From: Mycobacterium sp. E1747
GTDB lineage: Bacteria; Actinomycetota; Actinomycetes; Mycobacteriales; Mycobacteriaceae
Direction: 5' to 3'
Assembly (NCBI RefSeq): GCF_001667775.1
Contig: NZ_LZJI01000206.1
Coordinates: 1 to 64,000, forward strand
Length of the DNA: 64,000 nt
Below the pieces are notes generated by a model that was given only the letters and a program-made list of their open reading frames with translations, did not search any database and was not told the DNA's origin. The position numbers were made by a program, and so were the translations under genes. Shown one piece after another: positions 15,080-23,100 of this stretch (within the stretch, counting starts at the first letter, position 1; the number at the start of each line of letters is the position of its first letter).

Positions 15080-16576
15080 TTAGCCAGTGGGCGCCCAATT
15101 GCCGTGAAAGCCCATCGGCACCCGCTGCGGCAAATGCACGGTCGCCACCGGCTCGAGCGTCCCGGCGTCCAGCAACACCAACTGGCCCTCGTCGCGGCCC
15201 CGGTGATACCCATAGCCCATCAGAACGCCCTCGTCCTCGGCCGCCGCGCCGGGGGTGGGCACAAAGGACATCTCGCCGAGCAAAAGGTCGGGATCGAGCG
15301 GAGCGACCTCTCGGGCGCCGGTCGCGTAGTCGTGCTTGTACAACGCCGAGGCGCCGCCGGCGAAGTACGCCCCGACGGTGTAGCCGAACCGGTGCGGAGC
15401 GCCCAACAGGTCCTCGTTGATCCGCGGAAACTCTTGCGGCTGATCGTCGCGGCATTCGGTGGCCACCGCGCCGGTCGCCAGGTTGATGGTCCACCGGTCC
15501 AGCGTCGGCGGCGTCTCGCCGGGCCCGCGCCGGTCGCGGTCGAACATCCGCGCATACCGCACCACGTCGAGCACCAAAACCTCTGCGCCATCCCGCATCT
15601 CGGAGTAGGCGTTGAGCGGGTGGTAGACGTAGCAGGGTTCGATGTCGAACCAGCGGATGGCATCCTTGCCCGCGTTGCTCCCGTGGCCGTCGCGCGGCAT
15701 GACGCCGATGCGCGCCGGATAGCGGGGGTTCCAGGCGTACGGCATGCGGTCCGAATGCTTCGGGTTCCGGTTGATCATGGCGTTGATCGGGCTCGGCACC
15801 CGCACCCGCCCGATCAGCGACTGCATCGCCAGCCGCGCGGGCAGGCTGAGCCAGCGGGGCATGGTCTGCGGCAGCATCTGCACGGGGTCGAAGGTCACCG
15901 GCAGGTCGTAGATGACGACGTACTTCTCGGTCAACGAGAAATCGTGCATCATCGGCGACCCCGACACCTCGATGTCGACCGTGCGGCGGGCCCGGCCCTG
16001 TGTGTCGATCACCGAGTACTGCACGGTGCGCCCGCGCGCGAACGAGTAGGACACGGCGTGCAGTTCGCCGGTGCGCGGGTCGCGGTGTGGATGGGCGGTG
16101 TAGCCGCCGGCCAGGGTGCCGTCGAAGTCGTAGGTCCCCACCGTGTCCAGCTCGTCGGTCAGCTCATAGTTGGCCACCCCGCCCTCGATCAGCGCCAGGG
16201 TGCGCCCGGCATGGGTCAAGACGTTGGTGTTGGCGCCCAGCGAGAGCATGCCCGCCCGCGGGTCGAGCCGGCCCGGCGTCGGTTCGGCCAGGGCCGCGCA
16301 CACCGACAGGCTGCGCACCCAGCGGTTGCGGTACCAGCGAGCCCCGCCCTCGCTCAGCGCGACGCCGTGCACCATCCCGTCGCCGCTGAACCAGTGGTAG
16401 GTGGCGGGGTCGACCTCTTCGGCGGGGTTGGGACCGTTGCGCAGGTAGCGACCGTCGAGGTGTTCGGGGATGTGCCCGGTGACCGGCAGGTCGGCCGCGG
16501 TCACCTCGCCGGCCACCGGCGCCAGCAGTCCCTCGAGATACGGGTTCGCGGTTTTGGCGGTGTGCGTGACCGTCAT
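15080..16576 (-). CDS. Carotenoid cleavage dioxygenase family oxygenase
   Basis: A 498-residue non-haem iron oxygenase of the RPE65/carotenoid-cleavage family, orthologous to Rv0654. The four iron-ligand histidines are visible in order: GYTAHPHRDP, SPMMHDFSLT, CYVYHPLNAY and the terminal MGFHGNWAPTG. Second-shell Glu residues lie in SYSFARGRTV-, PQEFPRINE- and LGEMSFVP-type blocks. The start MTVTHTAKTANPYLEG is preceded by GGAGC seven bases upstream. Carotenoids and apocarotenals are the expected substrates, and the M. tuberculosis enzyme is reported to cleave several. The gene is divergent from a TetR regulator across a 26-base palindrome and is its probable target. Confidence 0.92.
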   Translation of the reverse strand: MTVTHTAKTANPYLEGLLAPVAGEVTAADLPVTGHIPEHLDGRYLRNGPNPAEEVDPATYHWFSGDGMVHGVALSEGGARWYRNRWVRSLSVCAALAEPTPGRLDPRAGMLSLGANTNVLTHAGRTLALIEGGVANYELTDELDTVGTYDFDGTLAGGYTAHPHRDPRTGELHAVSYSFARGRTVQYSVIDTQGRARRTVDIEVSGSPMMHDFSLTEKYVVIYDLPVTFDPVQMLPQTMPRWLSLPARLAMQSLIGRVRVPSPINAMINRNPKHSDRMPYAWNPRYPARIGVMPRDGHGSNAGKDAIRWFDIEPCYVYHPLNAYSEMRDGAEVLVLDVVRYARMFDRDRRGPGETPPTLDRWTINLATGAVATECRDDQPQEFPRINEDLLGAPHRFGYTVGAYFAGGASALYKHDYATGAREVAPLDPDLLLGEMSFVPTPGAAAEDEGVLMGYGYHRGRDEGQLVLLDAGTLEPVATVHLPQRVPMGFHGNWAPTG

Positions 16577-16587
16577 TTCTGAGCTCC

Positions 16588-16613
16588 TATAACATTGATA
16601 TGACGCTGTTATA
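16588..16613. promoter_or_regulatory. Divergent promoter/operator palindrome between the oxygenase and TetR genes
   Basis: The inverted repeat TATAACA-N12-TGTTATA is exact over 7 bp per arm. Each arm also reads as a -10 hexamer (TATAAC) on its own strand: the left arm for the TetR gene and the right arm for the oxygenase gene. A TetR dimer bound here would block both promoters at once. Operator function is inferred from symmetry and position. Confidence 0.6.
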
Positions 16614-16647
16614 CCGACGCTACGCCGCGAATGGGAGGATGGCAACG

Positions 16648-17319
16648 ATGACTTCGGAATTGACGCGCGGGCAGCGCGGCGTCCGCGACGAGATGCTGCG
16701 CGCCGCCGTCGACCTGCTGCACGAGCACGGCCCGGACGCGTTGCAGACCCGCAAGGTTGCCGGCGCGGCCGGAACGTCGACGATGGCCCTGTACACCCAC
16801 TTCGGGGGGATGCGCGGCCTGATCGCCGAGGTGGCCGAAGAGGGCTTGCGCCAGTTCGATGCCGCGCTGACCGTCCCCGCGACCGACGATCCGGTCGCCG
16901 ACCTGTTCGTGCTCGGTGCGGCCTACCGGCGTTACGCCATCAAGCACCCGCACATGTACCGGCTGATGTTCGGCAGCACCAGCGCGCACGGCATCAATGC
17001 CCCAGCGGGCAACGTCCTGACGCTGACGGTCGCCGAGGTAGAACGCGAAATCCCCAGCTTCGCCCACGTGGTCCGCGCGGTGCGCCGATCGATACTCGCC
17101 GGCCGTATCACGGCGTGTTCCCCCGACGACGACCCGACGATCGTTGCCACGGCGGCCCAGTTCTGGTCCCAGGTGCATGGCTTCGTGATGCTGGAGCTGG
17201 CCGGGTTTTACGGCGACGACGGCGCGGCCGTCGCGCCCGTGCTCATCTCGATGTTCACCAATCTGCTTGTGGCCCTGGGTGATTCCACCGAGCAGATCAG
17301 GCTGTCGGTGGAGTCCTGA
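16648..17319 (+). CDS. TetR family repressor
   Basis: A 223-residue TetR-family regulator, orthologous to Rv0653c. The N-terminal helix-turn-helix spans about residues 12-58, with the recognition region DALQTRKVAGAAGTSTMALYTHFGG. The rest is an all-helical ligand-binding and dimer domain typical of the family. The ATG at 16648 is preferred because GGGAGG lies nine bases upstream. The in-frame ATG at 16639 touches that Shine-Dalgarno, and one further upstream (16600) lies inside the operator. The gene is transcribed away from the carotenoid-oxygenase gene and shares a palindrome with it, so it probably represses both. Its ligand may be an apocarotenoid or lipid; this is inference. Confidence 0.88.
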   Translation: MTSELTRGQRGVRDEMLRAAVDLLHEHGPDALQTRKVAGAAGTSTMALYTHFGGMRGLIAEVAEEGLRQFDAALTVPATDDPVADLFVLGAAYRRYAIKHPHMYRLMFGSTSAHGINAPAGNVLTLTVAEVEREIPSFAHVVRAVRRSILAGRITACSPDDDPTIVATAAQFWSQVHGFVMLELAGFYGDDGAAVAPVLISMFTNLLVALGDSTEQIRLSVES

Positions 17320-17327
17320 GGACGACG

Positions 17328-17363
17328 AAACCCCCGGGAGCCGCAGGGCGGTCCCGGGGGTTT
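17328..17363. terminator. Bidirectional terminator between the TetR gene and rplL
   Basis: A 12-bp perfect stem (arms 17328-17339 and 17352-17363, core CCCCCGGGA/TCCCGGGGG) with a 12-base loop, flanked by AAA on the left and TTTT on the right. Convergent genes end on both sides, at 17319 and 17375, so it can terminate both. Confidence 0.85.
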
Positions 17364-17374
17364 TCGGCGTGGAG

Positions 17375-17767
17375 CTACTTGACGGTGACGGTGGCGCCGG
17401 CGGCCTCGAGCTTGGTCTTGGCCTCGTCGGCGGCCTCCTTGGCGACCTTCTCCAGCAGCGGCTTGGGCGCGCTGTCGACCAGGTCCTTGGCCTCCTTGAG
17501 GCCCAGGCCGGAGACGATCTCGCGGACCACCTTGATGACGCCGATCTTCTTGTCGCCGGCGGCCTCGAGGATGACGTCGAACTCCGACTGCTCCTCGGCG
17601 GCCTCGGCGGGGGCGCCACCGGCGGCGGGGCCGGCCGCGGCGACGGCGACCGGGGCGGCCGCGGTGACCTCGAAGGTCTCCTCGAACTTCTTGACGAAGT
17701 CGGAGAGCTCCAACAGGGTCATTTCCTTGAAGGCGTCAAGCAGGTCGTCGGTAGACATTTTCGCCAT
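17375..17767 (-). CDS. rplL: 50S ribosomal protein L7/L12
   Basis: A 130-residue L7/L12 stalk protein that recruits translation GTPases to the ribosome. The N-terminal dimerisation helix (MSTDDLLDAFKEMTLLELSDFVKKFEE) is followed by an Ala/Pro/Gly-rich hinge (about 35-60) and the globular C-terminal domain FDVILEAAGDKKIGVIKVVREI...GLKEAKDLVDSAP. It lies 43 bases after rplJ, with which it is co-transcribed behind the L10 leader, and ends at a bidirectional terminator. M. tuberculosis annotation starts at this MAKMSTDDLL. Confidence 0.98.
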   Translation of the reverse strand: MAKMSTDDLLDAFKEMTLLELSDFVKKFEETFEVTAAAPVAVAAAGPAAGGAPAEAAEEQSEFDVILEAAGDKKIGVIKVVREIVSGLGLKEAKDLVDSAPKPLLEKVAKEAADEAKTKLEAAGATVTVK

Positions 17768-17810
17768 GGTGTGGGTCCTTCCTTGTTTTCCCAGGTTTGC
17801 GGGGTTGGTT

Positions 17811-18428
17811 TTATTCGGCTTCGGCCGGTGCCTCGGCCGTTTCGGCCGGTGCCTCGGGGGTTTCTTCGGCGGGCGCCGCCGCTGCTTGTGCGACCGGAGC
17901 GGCGGGCTCCGGCTCGGCGGGCTTCTTCTCCTGCAGGGCGGCCAGCAAGCGAGCCATCTGCGAGGTCGGGGCGGCGAACAGGCCGGCCGCCTTGGCGAGG
18001 TTGCCCTTCATGGCGCCGGCCAGCTTGGCCAGCAGCACCTCGCGCGACTCCAGGTCGGCGATGCGCTCGACCTCGGCGACGGTCAGCGCGCGACCGTCCA
18101 TGTAGCCGCCCTTGATGACCAGCGCCTTGTGGTCCTTGGCGAAGGTCTTGATGGCCTTGGCGGCGTCGACCGGCTCGCCGGTGACGAACGCGATGGCGGT
18201 CGGGCCGGCGAACAGCTCGTCGAGGCCTTCGACGCCCGCCTCGGACGCTGCCCGCTTGATCAGCGTGTTCTTGGCCACCGAGTAGGTGGCCGAGCCGCTC
18301 AGCGACCGGCGCAGCTCGGCCAGGTTGGCCACGGTCAACCCGCGGTACTCGGTGATCAGGGTCGCGGTCGCGTCCCTGAACTGCTCGGCGATGTCTGCAA
18401 CGGCGGTGGCTTTGTCAGCCCTGGCCAT
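17811..18428 (-). CDS. rplJ: 50S ribosomal protein L10
   Basis: A 205-residue L10, the anchor of the L7/L12 stalk and translational autoregulator of its own mRNA. The RNA-binding N-terminal domain (about 1-135) carries EYRGLTVANLAELRRSL and VAKNTLIKRAA. A helix (LLAKLAGAMKGNLAKAAGLFAAP and TSQMARLLAALQEKK) binds L7/L12 dimers. The C-terminal Ala/Pro/Glu-rich tail of about 35 residues is typical of mycobacterial L10. It is preceded by an attenuator-type leader. Confidence 0.97.
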   Translation of the reverse strand: MARADKATAVADIAEQFRDATATLITEYRGLTVANLAELRRSLSGSATYSVAKNTLIKRAASEAGVEGLDELFAGPTAIAFVTGEPVDAAKAIKTFAKDHKALVIKGGYMDGRALTVAEVERIADLESREVLLAKLAGAMKGNLAKAAGLFAAPTSQMARLLAALQEKKPAEPEPAAPVAQAAAAPAEETPEAPAETAEAPAEAE

Positions 18429-18640
18429 GCGTACCTCCTGAAGTGAAAGCCATGCGACGTGTCGTCTGTGATCACCCGAAAAACGACGAAAGCCCCGGCG
18501 CAGGATGCGGTCGGGGCGTGAATGCGCGCCGGCGGTGCCGGCGCTGCTACCTCGTCCTCCTGCGTGGGCCGCCGGGATGCTCCCGGACCTTCAACCGATT
18601 GCTCGGTGACCGACGGTCTTCGGTGGATCGGAACCCAGGA
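18429..18640 (-). promoter_or_regulatory. Ribosomal protein L10 leader with attenuator hairpin
   Basis: Upstream of rplJ, on the minus strand, lies a run of strong hairpins: one built on CCGGG/CCCGG, one built on GCGCCGGC/GCCGGCGC (18526-18544, 3-base loop), and a terminator-like stem GCCCCG/CGGGGC (18492-18517) followed by TTTCGTCGTTTTT. This fits the known L10 leader, where L10-L7/L12 binding controls rplJL expression. The leader class is inferred from position and fold. The exact boundaries are approximate. Confidence 0.6.
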
Positions 18641-18674
18641 TAGCCTGACCCGTCCGCGTCAGCCAAAACGGCGG

Positions 18675-19580
18675 TCAGCGCGCGCCGGCCAGCCGCGCCG
18701 CGCCGACCAGGCCCGCCTCGCCGCCGAGTTCGGCGGGCGCCACCCGCAGACCGGCCAGGAAGTCCAGCCGGGCGTACTCGGCCAGCTTCTCCCGCAGGGG
18801 GTCGAAGAGCAGGCCACCGGAGTTGGCTACGCCTCCCCCGATGACGACGAGGTCCAGGTCGCAGACCGCGCCGACCGAGGCGATCATCGCCGCGAGCGCG
18901 GTGGCACCCCGGCGGAATGCCCGGCCCGCCAACGGATCCCCGGCCGCCGCGGCGGCGGCCAGGTCGCGGGCGCCGGCCGTGGGCGGGGCGGACCATCCGT
19001 TGGCCCGCGCCCAGCGCACCATGGACGGTCCGGAGGCGATCGCCTCGACGCAACCGCGCCCGCCGCATACGCAGGGCGGGCCGCCGTCCTCCACCACCAC
19101 ATGCCCGACGTGGCCGGCGTTGCCGGTCCGGCCGGTGTACGGAACGCCGCCGAGCACCAGCCCGCCGCCCACCCCGGTGGATACCACCATGCCCAGCAGG
19201 AAGTCCGCGCCGCGGCCCGCGCCGCGCCAGTGCTCGCCCAGCGCCATGCACAGGCCGTCGCCGCCGAGCCGCACGGGGACGCCCGGAACCGCGGCCGCCA
19301 CCCGGTCGCGCAGCGGGAAGCGTTGCCAGCCTTTGATGTTGACGGGGCTGACGGTTCCGGCACGCAGGTCGATGGGGCCGGCCGACCCGATGCCCACGGC
19401 GGCGACCGCACCGTCGGCCACGCGCAGCGCGTCGGCGATCGTCGCGTCGACCGCGGCCCACACCTCCTCGGCCCCGCCGCCGGGTGTCGGCAGGATGACG
19501 GTGTGCACCAGCGCGCCGTCGGGATCGGCGAGGCCGGCGGCGACCTTGGTGCCGCCGATGTCCAGGCAGAGGGTGAGCAT
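18675..19580 (-). CDS. ROK family sugar kinase (glucokinase-like)
   Basis: A 301-residue ROK kinase, orthologous to Rv0650. The ATP phosphate loop is LDIGGTKVAAGL at the N-terminus. The catalytic ENDGN-type region is degraded but recognisable (RLGGDGLCMALGEHW), followed by the glycine loop STGVGGGLVLGG. The zinc-site signature GHVGHVVVEDGGPPCVCGGRGCVEAIAS has the conserved His and three Cys. ATP-dependent phosphorylation of glucose or a related sugar is expected. The usual N-D pair of the active site reads G-D here, so specificity may differ. The ATG at 19580 is chosen for the family N-terminus and lies five bases after the upstream stop. The gene is last in a run with the GH38 mannosidase, so mannose or a derivative is a plausible substrate. 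Confidence 0.82.
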   Translation of the reverse strand: MLTLCLDIGGTKVAAGLADPDGALVHTVILPTPGGGAEEVWAAVDATIADALRVADGAVAAVGIGSAGPIDLRAGTVSPVNIKGWQRFPLRDRVAAAVPGVPVRLGGDGLCMALGEHWRGAGRGADFLLGMVVSTGVGGGLVLGGVPYTGRTGNAGHVGHVVVEDGGPPCVCGGRGCVEAIASGPSMVRWARANGWSAPPTAGARDLAAAAAAGDPLAGRAFRRGATALAAMIASVGAVCDLDLVVIGGGVANSGGLLFDPLREKLAEYARLDFLAGLRVAPAELGGEAGLVGAARLAGAR

Positions 19581-19585
19581 CGCGA

Positions 19586-20197
19586 TCAGTGCCGGTGGGT
19601 GTTGTCGGGTTGGCGTGGGTCGCCGGGATGCTCGTAGCCGGGAGCGAGTCGCACCAGCGCCGCCCGCCGCGCGTCCAACCACACCCGGAAGGCTCGGCGC
19701 CGCGCGGCACCGAGCAGATGGGCGGCGATCGCCGACCGCACCTCGTCGAGCGGCGGGGCGGCCGGCGGCGGGACCCGCCAGCCGTGCGATCCGCGGCGCG
19801 GGTCGGCGAACCGCAGCGGGTTGCGGGCGTGGTAGGCGGCCACCTCCTCGTCGGGGACGCTCACCGCGGCGGTGACGTCGGCGAACAGCGCCCGCGCGTG
19901 CGGGTCGGCCAGGACGGCCGCCGCGACGCTGCCGATCTCCAGCCGGGCCGTCGCGTCGGGCAGCAGTTCCTGCTCGTCCGGCGCGCCCCGCCCGCTCAGG
20001 CCGCGGGCCGCGGCCTCGGCGGCTACCACCCGCTCGGTCACGATCAGCTGGGTTAACCAGCGCCGCAGTTGGCGTCCCTCGGCGGTACCGCGGGCCGGCA
20101 GGGCGGCCGCGCCCCGCCGGCCGCGCAGCCGCGTTTCGGCCGCGTCGACCTCGTCGACCGGGACCGCAACGCCGCCGACCGTCGCAACCACGCTCAT
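19586..20197 (-). CDS. Conserved protein at the fabD2 position, SurA/parvulin-like N-terminus
   Basis: A 203-residue protein corresponding to Rv0649, which is annotated as the malonyltransferase FabD2. I see no FabD signature: no GHSLGE nucleophile elbow, no catalytic His, and the protein is about 100 residues too short. Instead it begins VATVGGVAVPVDEVDAAETRL, then a helical stretch GRQLRRWLTQLIVTERVVAAEAAARG, then VSVPDEEVAAYHARNPLRFAD. This resembles the N-terminal chaperone part of SurA/PpiC-type proteins without the isomerase domain. No signal peptide is visible. Its ATG overlaps the GH38 stop (ATGA) and it ends five bases before the ROK kinase, so a role linked to these glycan enzymes is likely. 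Function is unknown. Confidence 0.7.
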   Translation of the reverse strand: MSVVATVGGVAVPVDEVDAAETRLRGRRGAAALPARGTAEGRQLRRWLTQLIVTERVVAAEAAARGLSGRGAPDEQELLPDATARLEIGSVAAAVLADPHARALFADVTAAVSVPDEEVAAYHARNPLRFADPRRGSHGWRVPPPAAPPLDEVRSAIAAHLLGAARRRAFRVWLDARRAALVRLAPGYEHPGDPRQPDNTHRH

Positions 20198-23100
20198 GTC
20201 ACCGTCACCTTGGCCGCCGGGGTGTACAGCAGCCGCCCGGCGCAGCCGACCCGGACCAGGGCCCACCATTGGCCAGGCTCCAGCCAGGCCGGCGGGGTCA
20301 CCGAGAAACACAGCTCGGCGGATCCGCCGGCGGGCAGGTCCGCGCCCGCCGCGGCGGGGCCCAGCCACTCCCACGTGCCCCACGGGCTGATCAGGTGCGC
20401 CTCGAGCGCGAGGTCCGCCCCGGCGCGGCTCCCGACCGTGACGGTGAGCGCCGCCGCGGCCCCGGCGGCCACCGCGATGTCGGCCGGGCCCTCGGCGAGG
20501 TAGATCAGCTCGCCCTCGTCGGTCGCGCCGACCTCGAGGATGCACACGTCCTCGACCGTCTGGCGCCACGCGGCCGGGGCCTCGTCACCGGTGATGCGGA
20601 GCTGGGCCCGGACCGGGTAGCGGCCCGGGGTGGCGTGGGCGGGCACCGACACCGCCACGTCGGCCTCCCGGACGTCGCCGGCGCGCAACGTGAAGGGCAG
20701 CTCGTCGGGCTTGGCCGTCCAGCCGTCCGGGCACACCAGGGTGACCGTGCCGGTGAGGGTGGCATCGCTGCAGTCGCTGACCGCGGTGAGCCTTAGCACG
20801 GCCTCGCCGCCCGGTTGGGCGGGCACCCGCGCGGGGTGCAGATGCGCGACGGCCGGCAGCCCACCCAGCGGCGCCGGGCCCCGGTTGTGCAGCCAGTAGC
20901 GCGCGTACAACGGCTGGGCGGTTTCGGCGTCCTGGGCCAGCGCGACGGACGCCGCCCGCGCGTGCGGCGTGTCGAACCGGGCCAGCACGGTGGCCACCTG
21001 GTAGCCGTGCAGGTCGAGCGGGCGGCGGCCGGCGCGCGCCGTTTCGAGCAGGTCGGCCGGGCGCACGTCGGCGAGTTCGCCGACGTCCGAGCCGATGACG
21101 GCGGCGGCCCCCGCCCCCGTCGTCTCCACCAGGCGCAGCGCCACCATGTGCGGGTCGACCGGCCGGGCGCTGCCAGCCGTGAGCGGGTTGCCGGCCGCCT
21201 TCAGGGCGGCCAGCTGCACCCGGCCCGCGGGTTCGACACGCAGCAGGGACCCGGCCGCGGGCTGAGCGCCGTCTGCCCCGCCGGCGGTGACGGCGAGCAG
21301 CGGGTGGGCGAATTGCGCGCTGCGGCTGGGGATCTCGGCGCGGCGCCAGTCACCGTCGCCGCAGACCAGCGCGTAGTCGAAGGCGTGCGTCCAGTGCTGG
21401 AGTTGGAAGTTCGAGCCGTCCGGGGCGGTGCGGCGCGGCTCGTCGATCCAGGTCCCCGACGGCCAGCCGGTGCAGGAGCGCATCAGCGCGGTGTGCAGCA
21501 TCCCCTCGGCGTCGACGGCGAAGCTGGGGACACCCCGGTTGAGCAGGGCGACGGTGCGGTCCTCGAAGTCGTCGGCGTCCGCCGGCGCCCGCTGGGTGAC
21601 GACGAGTTCGGCATCGCCGAGGTCGTCGGCCGCCGCCGCGATCGCGGCGGCCAGGCTCTCCTCGTCGCGACCGGCGATCACCAGCACCGGCAGCGCCGCG
21701 GGCGCGCGCAGGTCGGCACCGGGCGCCCACGCCGCCGCCAACGGGGCGGCAGCCGGCACCCAGACCGCGGCCCGGCCCGTCGCCGCCAGCTGGCGGTCGA
21801 GCTCGTCGGCGTACGCCGCGTCCGCCTGCGCCAGCACCGCCCTGGTGAAGGCGTTGCGGGTCGGCCCACCCAGGGCGATCCGCACGTCGGGCAGGTTCGA
21901 ATCGATGTCGAGGTCGCCGTAGCGGGACTTGTCCGCGCCGCTGCAGGTCGCCGTCACCCCGGCGCGCACCAGGGCGACCATCAGATCGCGCGCCAGCGGC
22001 CCCGACTCCGCCTCGCCGGGGGTGACCACCTCGGCCACCGAGATCGCCCGCACGCGCGGGCCCACCCGGACCCGCGCCGCAGAGGACAGGCCGAACCAGC
22101 CGTAGGCAGGGTTGTCCAGGGTCCAGAGGTGCTGCGCGGTGTCCACCGACCGCGCCCCGTCGTGCAACAGGGCGAAGCCCCGCCCCACTACGGCGTCGCC
22201 AACCTCGCTGACCGGCATGGCGCCGGGCACCGGGCAGGGCCAGCGCAGCCGCACCAGCTGGTCGGCGCCGGTGAACTCGTCGATGGTGGTGCGGCAGTCG
22301 ACCCGCGTCACGCCGTGCCACAGGGTGAGGGTCTGGGTGTAGCGCAGCAGCGCGCCGATCCGGCCGGTGACGACGATCCGCTGCCCCAGCGGGCCGCGAT
22401 AGGCCTGCGACCGGGCCGGCGACTCCGCGGAGCACACCACCGGCCCCCTCGGCAGCAGGTGCCACGGGCCCTCGCCCTGCGTCGGGTGCGACGGATACTC
22501 CTCGTAGACGGCCAGCTCATTGCCCACCCGGCCGTCGGCGATCAGCTCCCGACCGTCATAGACCAGCGACACCACTCCCCCGCCGCGCGCCGGGTCGACC
22601 TCGAGGCGGTAGCGCTCGTTGGCGATCGCGGCGCCGGGCACCGCCTCCCAGCCGGCCGGACCGCCGCCGGGGACGAGCCGGTAGGCCCGCCAGCCCAGCG
22701 ACGGAACGTCGCGCGCCAGCCAGCTGACCGACCGGCCACCGTCCTCGACGTGTACGGGCAGCTCGCTGCCGTCGGTGTCCAGCACCCGAACCCCGGCCCC
22801 GAGTGGCGCGTCGAGCCGCGCGGTGACGACGTCGGTGCGCTGCTGGGCCAGCGGGTTCCACACCGCGACGTCCCCGCCGAGCGGGCGGGACAGCAGCGCC
22901 AGCGCGGCGTCGCGGGTCGCGCGGCCGAGCTCCCACGCGTCGCGCCACCCGGTCAGCAGGTCGAGGTAGACCTGGTCGGACTCCGACCCGGTGATGGCGT
23001 CGTGGTGCGCCCCGTAGGCCAGCTGCACCCAGGCCTTGGCCAGCGCGGCTTGCGGGTACTCGGCGCCCGCTGTCAGCCCGGCGAACACGGCGAACCGTTC

